Source of the DNA: an uncultured Bacteroidales bacterium
Lineage (GTDB): Bacteria; Bacteroidota; Bacteroidia; Bacteroidales; UBA932
Length of the DNA stretch: 59,167 nt
Direction of reading: 5' to 3'
NCBI GenBank assembly: GCA_905235995.1
Contig: CAJONI010000050.1
Location: forward strand, 1 to 59,167
How positions within the stretch are numbered: position 1 is the stretch's first letter; every line of letters begins with the position of its first letter. Below the pieces are notes generated by a model, which ran no database searches, was not told the origin of the DNA, and saw only the letters and a program-made list of their open reading frames with translations. This document shows, in pieces, positions 54,413 through 59,167 of the stretch. The position numbers were made by a program, and so were the translations under genes.

Positions 54413-55756
54413 CTAACCATTACTATTCAAAGCAATAGCCGCGACGGAACGCGTCGCGGCGGTAATCTTGAAGCGGTCGTCGATACGGCGGCCGGCTATG
54501 GCGACGATTCTCTCGTCGCCATTTTTGTCGGTGGTGGTGACCACTGTCTCCCGCCGCTTCTGCTCGCGGTCGAGTTTCAGCCCGGTCAGGAAATCGCTGA
54601 CCAGCTGCGAGCCCGAGTGCATCCCGAAGGGCCGGAAACGGTCGCCTTCACGGGGTGCGCGGGCGGAAAGGGGCAGCCTCACGAGATCTGCGTCGACAAA
54701 AAGCACACTTTCAGGCTTTTGCCTGGGATCAAATCCCGGCGTAAGGGCGAAAACCCGCACATCCAGACGGGAAGCCGGATCAACCGAAGGAGAGCCGAGA
54801 GGATAGACCCTCAACTCCGTCCGGTCTTTGACGAGCCTGTGGGTAGGTGACAGGAACTCCCGTCCGGCAGGCCCAGTGAGCGAGATTTCTATCTGCTCCA
54901 GCTGCGAAGCGTTGAAGCCGAAGCCTTCCAGCAGCCTGTAAAGCCACCACGACACCTGGCCATGCCGCAGAAGCGCAGGAATATCTATGCAAAGAATACC
55001 GTCGCGCTCAGTGCAGAGGCCTGCACGTCCGGCTTCGTACAATCCCTCAAGCATCTGTCCCTCCGCCGAGAAATGCCGCATCTCCGATTCCAGCGTACGA
55101 AGCAGCGAGGGATTTATCTGCTTCAGCGAAGGTATGACCTCATGGCGGATGCGGTTGCGGGCGAAGCTCATGTCGGCGTTGGTAGCATCGGTGCGGAACT
55201 GTAGGCCCGTCTCACGGGCATAGGCCTCAATCTCCTCCCGGGAGAAACCGAGCAGGGGACGGATGATCCGTACTCCGGGCGCTCCTGCAAGAGGGACGTC
55301 TTCCCGGATTCCGGAAAGCCCCCGCATGCCAGTACCTCGTGCCAGATGCAGCAGCAGGGTCTCGGCGCTGTCGTCGAGGTTGTGTGCCACGGCCAGGAAA
55401 GAGAAGCCCTCGTCCCGACAAATAGCTGAAAACCAGTCATAACGCAACTCCCGAGCAGCCATTTCCAGAGATACGCCATGCTCCGCGGCGTAAGCCGCAG
55501 CATCGCAGTCGTACCGGAAAAACCGCAGGCCGCCCTGCCGGCACCAGTCTTCCACGAAGGCTGCGTCAGTGTCGCTGTCGGCCCCGCGGAGATGGAAATT
55601 CACATGCCCCACGGCGACGGAAGGCCGCAGCGGGCTGGAGACCGCCATGCTTGCGAGCGTCATGGAGTCGACGCCGCCGCTTACGGCAAGGAGCACCCTG
55701 CCGTCGGGGCGGGAAGAGGTCAGGCGCGCCCAGGCGGAGTCGAAACGCTGCTGCAC
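54413..55756 (-). CDS. tilS: tRNA(Ile)-lysidine synthase
   Basis: Modifies C34 of tRNA-Ile(CAU) to lysidine; essential for AUA decoding. The 447-aa protein has the PP-loop SGGVDS (26-31), GHVNFHLRGADSDTDAAF, AVAHNLDDSAETLLLHLARGTGMRGLSGI and a C-terminal TilS domain. The start is a GTG at 55756, one base after the stop of the upstream gene; the longer frame is antisense-free but overlaps that gene. The last 14 codons lie in the right copy of the 29-bp repeat and its flank, so the end of this protein may have been rebuilt when the AT-rich block arrived. Confidence 0.9.
   Translation of the reverse strand: MQQRFDSAWARLTSSRPDGRVLLAVSGGVDSMTLASMAVSSPLRPSVAVGHVNFHLRGADSDTDAAFVEDWCRQGGLRFFRYDCDAAAYAAEHGVSLEMAARELRYDWFSAICRDEGFSFLAVAHNLDDSAETLLLHLARGTGMRGLSGIREDVPLAGAPGVRIIRPLLGFSREEIEAYARETGLQFRTDATNADMSFARNRIRHEVIPSLKQINPSLLRTLESEMRHFSAEGQMLEGLYEAGRAGLCTERDGILCIDIPALLRHGQVSWWLYRLLEGFGFNASQLEQIEISLTGPAGREFLSPTHRLVKDRTELRVYPLGSPSVDPASRLDVRVFALTPGFDPRQKPESVLFVDADLVRLPLSARAPREGDRFRPFGMHSGSQLVSDFLTGLKLDREQKRRETVVTTTDKNGDERIVAIAGRRIDDRFKITAATRSVAAIALNSNG
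54428..54456. repeat. Direct repeat, right copy (within tilS)
   Basis: Same sequence as 50199-50227 except one base (54446 G, 50217 C). Read on the minus strand it encodes the RSVAAIAL region at the tilS end. Confidence 0.8.
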
Positions 55757-55757
55757 T

Positions 55758-56666
55758 TTACTTTTTCTTTTCCCCGAAGGTGTAGGTGAGGCCGATAGTG
55801 AACATCTCCTTGAGCTGTATGCCCTTACCGTCGTATTCGATCTTTTCGTGGTCGACATACTTGACCTTGGGCACCAGTGTGTTGTCGTCGTAGATCAGGT
55901 TGGTGCGCAGGTTCACGGAGAAGTATTGAGAGATCTTCGCGTCGGCGCTGAGGTCCCAGTTGACCTTGATGTTCTGCGGCTTGTTGAGATAGTCGGAGAA
56001 GAGGACCACCTGCGTGGACACCTTGAAATCCTTGACTTCCACCTTGCCGTCGAACTTGACCTGCGCGCCGAGCTCGAAGCGGGCGAACTGGTCTTCGGCA
56101 TTGCCGTAGCGGGTGCGGAGCTCGGGCGTCTTGACCATGGTCACCTTGCCCGTCACCGGAGCGATGTTGATCGACAGGTTCTTGATGGGAGAGTAGTCGA
56201 TACCGAGACCCAGCGAAGTATAGGCCGGAGCCATGAATTGCGACACCAGTTCGTTCGAACTGTTCACTCCGTCGGCAAACTGCGTACGGAAATTGTAGAC
56301 CACTGAGAGATAGAGCTTCTCTGCGGCCTTGTAGCCGAACTTGCTGTCGAAAATAAGTCTGTCGTCGCTCTTCTTGTAGCCTGTCTCGAAGTTCTCGATG
56401 AAGCCGTAGCCTGCCTGCAGTTCATTGTTCCAAAGAAGCTTGCCCTTGGTCATATTGAGGTAGGCATCGACATAGGTGTTGAGCGTCAGCTGACCTGCGC
56501 CACCCGCCGCCCATTGCATCAGCGAAAGCTGCGTAAAGCCGATGGTCGTCACGATGCCGCGGTTCCATACCGCCTTCGAGGGCTCTTCCTTCTTCCCGGA
56601 AGTATCCACCGCAAAGGCAGGGAAGGCCAGCAGGGTGACAAGCAGGACCAGTAACGCTTTCTTCAT
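55758..56666 (-). CDS. DUF3078-like outer-membrane protein
   Basis: A 302-aa exported protein: signal KKALLVLLVTLLAFPAFA, then beta strands rich in aromatic and small residues (GFTQLSLMQWAAGGAGQLTLN, NNELQAGYGFIENFETGYKKSDDRL, LGLGIDYSPIKNLSINIAPVTGKVT) ending in a short FGEKKK tail. I recognise the DUF3078 pattern; its role is unknown. ATG 56666 is preferred, with ATG 56675 three codons upstream possible. It lies between proS and tilS in one unit. Confidence 0.8.
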   Translation of the reverse strand: MKKALLVLLVTLLAFPAFAVDTSGKKEEPSKAVWNRGIVTTIGFTQLSLMQWAAGGAGQLTLNTYVDAYLNMTKGKLLWNNELQAGYGFIENFETGYKKSDDRLIFDSKFGYKAAEKLYLSVVYNFRTQFADGVNSSNELVSQFMAPAYTSLGLGIDYSPIKNLSINIAPVTGKVTMVKTPELRTRYGNAEDQFARFELGAQVKFDGKVEVKDFKVSTQVVLFSDYLNKPQNIKVNWDLSADAKISQYFSVNLRTNLIYDDNTLVPKVKYVDHEKIEYDGKGIQLKEMFTIGLTYTFGEKKK

Positions 56667-56697
56667 CTTGAGCATCAGGACAGCAACAATGATACCA

Positions 56698-58188
56698 CTA
56701 ATAGGCCCTTGCGAAGACAACTCTCTGGTGTGAAGGCTTGCCGCTGTAGACACAGACGCCTTCCTCCTCGCACACACAGGAGTCGATGGGGATGCAGCGG
56801 ATCGTGGCCTTGGTTTCTTCCTTGATCTTCTCCTCGGTCTCGGGAGTGCCGTCCCAGTGGCAGAGCAGGAAGCCGCCCTTCTCGATCTCGACCTTGAACT
56901 CCTCCCAGGTATCGACCTTGCGGATGTTCTCGTCGCGGAACTTCAACGCCTTAGCGTAGAGGTTTTTCTGAATCTCGTCCATCAGGGCTGCGACGTGGTC
57001 GGCCAGACCTTCCTGGGCTATATTCTCCTTGGTGGAGGTATCGCGGCGGGCGAGCTCCACGTGACCGCTCTCGAGGTCGCGCGGGCCTATGACCACACGC
57101 ACCGGCACACCCTTGAGCTCCCATTCGGCGAACTTGAAGCCGGGGCGAAGGTTGTCGCGGTCGTCGATCTTGACGCTCAGGCCTTTGGCTTCGAAGCCTT
57201 TCTTTAGTTCCTCCATGCGGGCGAGGATGGCCTCGCGCTCTTCGTCCTGCTTGTAGATGGGCACCATGACCACCTGGATCGGGGCCAGGGCGGGCGGAAG
57301 CACGAGTCCGTTGTTGTCGCTATGGCACATGATGAGCGCACCCATAAGGCGCGTGGACACACCCCAGGAAGTAGCCCACACATACTCGAGCTTGCCTTCC
57401 TTGTTTGCGAACTGCACGTCGAAAGCCTTGGCGAAGTTCTGGCCCAGGAAGTGCGAGGTACCTGCCTGCAGGGCCTTGCCGTCCTGCATCATGGCCTCGA
57501 TGCTGTAGGTGTCGAGGGCGCCGGCGAAGCGCTCCGTCTCGGACTTGTGCCCGATTACGACCGGCATGGCCATGAACTCACGGGCGAAACGGGCGTACAC
57601 GTCGACCATCTTCTGCGCTTCGGCCACTGCCTCCTCGCGGGTGGCGTGGGCGGTGTGGCCTTCCTGCCAGAGGAATTCCGCAGTGCGCAGGAACAGCCTC
57701 GTGCGCATCTCCCAGCGCACTACGTTCGCCCACTGGTTGCAGAGGATGGGCAGGTCGCGCCACGACTTGATCCAGTTCTTGTAGGTATTCCAGATGATGG
57801 TTTCCGAGGTGGGGCGGACGATGAGCTCCTCTTCGAGCTTCGCGTCGGGGTCGACCACCACGCCCTTGCCGTCGGGGGCGACTTTCAGGCGATGGTGCGT
57901 CACCACGGCGCATTCCTTGGCGAAACCTTCCACATGCTCGGCCTCCCGGCTGAGGAAGCTCTTGGGGATGAAGAGCGGGAAATAGGCATTCACATGGCCT
58001 GTTTCCTTGAACATGCTGTCAAGCTGTCGCTGCATCTTCTCCCAGATGGCATAGCCGTAGGGCTTGATGACCATGCAGCCGCGGACCGCGGACAGCTCGG
58101 CCAGGTCGGCCTTTACCACCAGATTGTTGTACCACTGCGAATAATTGTCTTCCCGGTTCGTGACCTCCTTGTTGGATACCTCTGCCAT
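56698..58188 (-). CDS. proS: Proline--tRNA ligase (short, archaeal/eukaryal-like type)
   Basis: Class II synthetase of 496 aa without the editing insertion found in the longer bacterial form. Segments include [82 protein letters not shown] and a zinc-like C-terminal domain with [16 protein letters not shown]. Its C-terminal end FARAY is typical. It heads the proS-OMP-tilS unit. Confidence 0.96.
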   Translation of the reverse strand: MAEVSNKEVTNREDNYSQWYNNLVVKADLAELSAVRGCMVIKPYGYAIWEKMQRQLDSMFKETGHVNAYFPLFIPKSFLSREAEHVEGFAKECAVVTHHRLKVAPDGKGVVVDPDAKLEEELIVRPTSETIIWNTYKNWIKSWRDLPILCNQWANVVRWEMRTRLFLRTAEFLWQEGHTAHATREEAVAEAQKMVDVYARFAREFMAMPVVIGHKSETERFAGALDTYSIEAMMQDGKALQAGTSHFLGQNFAKAFDVQFANKEGKLEYVWATSWGVSTRLMGALIMCHSDNNGLVLPPALAPIQVVMVPIYKQDEEREAILARMEELKKGFEAKGLSVKIDDRDNLRPGFKFAEWELKGVPVRVVIGPRDLESGHVELARRDTSTKENIAQEGLADHVAALMDEIQKNLYAKALKFRDENIRKVDTWEEFKVEIEKGGFLLCHWDGTPETEEKIKEETKATIRCIPIDSCVCEEEGVCVYSGKPSHQRVVFARAY

Positions 58189-58211
58189 TTTTTTATTGGT
58201 ATAAAAATTGA

Positions 58212-58219
58212 TATATTTG
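58212..58219 (+). promoter_or_regulatory. Putative promoter of the terminal lipoprotein gene, -7 box TATATTTG
   Basis: Perfect TAnnTTTG, 83 bases before the ATG at 58303, in the AT-rich gap between divergent proS and this gene. Confidence 0.55.
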
Positions 58220-58302
58220 CGATATAATTAAACGATTATGCGTAATAAGCGTCCAATAAGCAGGACGCAAAATTAAGAAAAATACAAACACAGGAGGTAA
58301 AA

Positions 58303-59167
58303 ATGAAAAACAATCGGTTCGGATTCCTCGCAATCCTCGCTATCGCGGCTATAGCCGGCTCTTGTGGTTCTTCGGCCCAGTTCGCCGCATCGCAGTACGA
58401 TGACGGCATCTACTACAGGCCGACCAAGGAGGCCCGGCAGCGGGTCGTCGCTGAGCAGCAGGCCCAGCGCGCAAAACAGGAAACTAAAAGCCAGTACCTC
58501 GCCAGGGACGAGGAAGGCAATCTCTACGTAGTCACGGAGCTCATGGACGGCGAGACCTACGAATCCCGCCTGCAGAAATTCGACAGCCCATGGTACAACA
58601 GCCCCTACTGGTACAACACCTGGGGCTGGGGTTCCCCCTGGTACAATCCATGGTGGGGTTCCTGGCGCTACGGCTACTATCCCTACTACGCCAGCAGCTG
58701 GTACTGGGACTACCCTTATTACTATGGATGGGGATTCAGTCCTTATTATTACGGATGGTACGGTCCCATGTACTGGGGAATCGGCTATGCCGGATGGTAT
58801 GGCTGGAACCACTGGCATGACTGGTACTACAGGCCCGGCGTGGGTCCGGGTCCCGGCCCGGCTGGCGTACACATCTCCAAGTCTGTCTATATGCCCCGCA
58901 ACAAGGCCACCGGCACCTCAGGCTATCGCGCCGGCTCCGGTACATCGGGCGGAAGCCGCGGCATCTATACCACCCGCCGCACCACCTCGGGCGGCAGCGT
59001 GAGCACCCGCTCCTCCACCGGCACCATGCGTAGTTCCGGCGGCAGCAGTTCGGGCAGCAGCAGCCGTCCGGCCCGCACCGGAGCAGGCGGCGGCACCCGT
59101 TCCTCGGGCAGCTACAGCGGCGGCAGCTATAGTGGCGGCGGCGGTGGCGGTGGTGGATACAGCGGCG
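58303..59167 (+). CDS. Tyr/Trp/Gly-rich lipoprotein, incomplete at the window end
   Basis: The frame is open for 288 codons and runs off the window. It begins with a lipoprotein signal (LAILAIAAIAGSC, Cys20), then a charged region (KEARQRVVAEQQAQRAKQET), then from about residue 90 to 180 an extreme aromatic run such as WYNSPYWYNTWGWGSPWYNP, and finally Gly/Ser/Arg repeats (SSGSYSGGSYSGGGG). The Shine-Dalgarno AGGAGG lies seven bases before the ATG, among the strongest in the window. No enzyme motif is present. Similar low-complexity lipoproteins exist in Bacteroidales, but I assign no function. Confidence 0.82.
   Translation, partial: MKNNRFGFLAILAIAAIAGSCGSSAQFAASQYDDGIYYRPTKEARQRVVAEQQAQRAKQETKSQYLARDEEGNLYVVTELMDGETYESRLQKFDSPWYNSPYWYNTWGWGSPWYNPWWGSWRYGYYPYYASSWYWDYPYYYGWGFSPYYYGWYGPMYWGIGYAGWYGWNHWHDWYYRPGVGPGPGPAGVHISKSVYMPRNKATGTSGYRAGSGTSGGSRGIYTTRRTTSGGSVSTRSSTGTMRSSGGSSSGSSSRPARTGAGGGTRSSGSYSGGSYSGGGGGGGGYSG

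Larger units (their letters stand above)
50199..54456. other. AT-rich block bounded by a 29-bp direct repeat
   Basis: Repeat copies at 50199-50227 and 54428-54456 agree at 28 of 29 positions; a third partial copy lies at 51264-51287. The inside is visibly AT-rich (I count 16 G/C in 53881-53940) compared with 34 G/C in 54121-54180. Contents: an OMP, a lipoprotein, a frameshifted secreted protein, a TPR regulator and the remnant of a second. No integrase, transposase or terminal inverted repeats were found. Confidence 0.6.

Noticed and set aside
50199-54456. Calling the AT-rich block a conjugative or integrative element
   Set aside because: It has no integrase, relaxase or mobilisation gene; only repeats and composition suggest insertion, so it is listed as a repeat-bounded block.

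Overview
The window looks like a chromosomal segment of a GC-rich member of the Bacteroidales (Bacteroidota). The evidence is two SusC/SusD outer-membrane pairs, a two-subunit methylmalonyl-CoA mutase, a Bacteroides-type serine palmitoyltransferase, a short ProS, a split 5'-nucleotidase, and many promoters with the Bacteroidota -7 box TAnnTTTG. No family or species can be fixed from the sequence alone. All product names come from reading the translations; no database search was run.

Layout. 39-4841 (-): SusC/SusD pair. 4874-5070: a decayed tandem copy of the end of the next gene. 5109-9153 (-): methylmalonyl-CoA mutase, both subunits. 9255-10214 (+): secreted alpha/beta hydrolase. 10418-16219 (+): second SusC/SusD system with a third lipoprotein. 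16289-23476: housekeeping block with parE, an NtrC-type regulator (-), cmk, efp, a transglutaminase-like lipoprotein and der. 23590-24302: a PIN-domain toxin-antitoxin pair set among palindromic repeats. 24346-24418 (-): initiator tRNA. 24464-31257: tdk (-), rsmI, a helix-hairpin-helix protein, a NatAB-like ABC exporter, a two-gene 5'-nucleotidase and a small DUF4783-like protein (-). 31304-35316: rlmH and a very large NtrY-like histidine kinase. 35326-43245: exonuclease III, DAHP synthase-chorismate mutase, serine palmitoyltransferase, a free-standing TonB plug-domain lipoprotein, hisS, a GH20 hexosaminidase and a DUF389 membrane protein. 43264-47288 (-): operon sppA-nfnA-nfnB. 47359-50209 (+): a three-gene set that looks metal-related (His/Cys-rich small protein, TonB receptor, periplasmic HMA protein). 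50199-54456: an AT-rich block. 54413-58188 (-): proS, DUF3078-like OMP and tilS. 58303 to the end (+): an incomplete Tyr/Trp/Gly-rich lipoprotein.

The most unusual region is 50199-54456. A nearly perfect 29-bp direct repeat forms the 3' end of the HMA gene on the left and of tilS on the right, and a third partial copy lies inside the block. Between the copies are an AT-rich outer-membrane protein, a lipoprotein, a frameshifted Gly/Asp-rich secreted protein, a membrane-anchored TPR regulator whose base composition changes abruptly inside the gene, and a 53-codon remnant of a second TPR regulator that keeps only the two ends. I read this as two tandem cassettes of regulator plus secreted proteins inserted at the junction of two convergent genes. 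That is an inference from the repeats and composition; no integrase is visible.

Other working links are also inferences. The histidine kinase and the NtrC-type regulator may pair although they lie 12 kb apart. The mutase fits the succinate-propionate pathway common in this group. Convergent genes are packed so tightly that three pairs overlap at their 3' ends.
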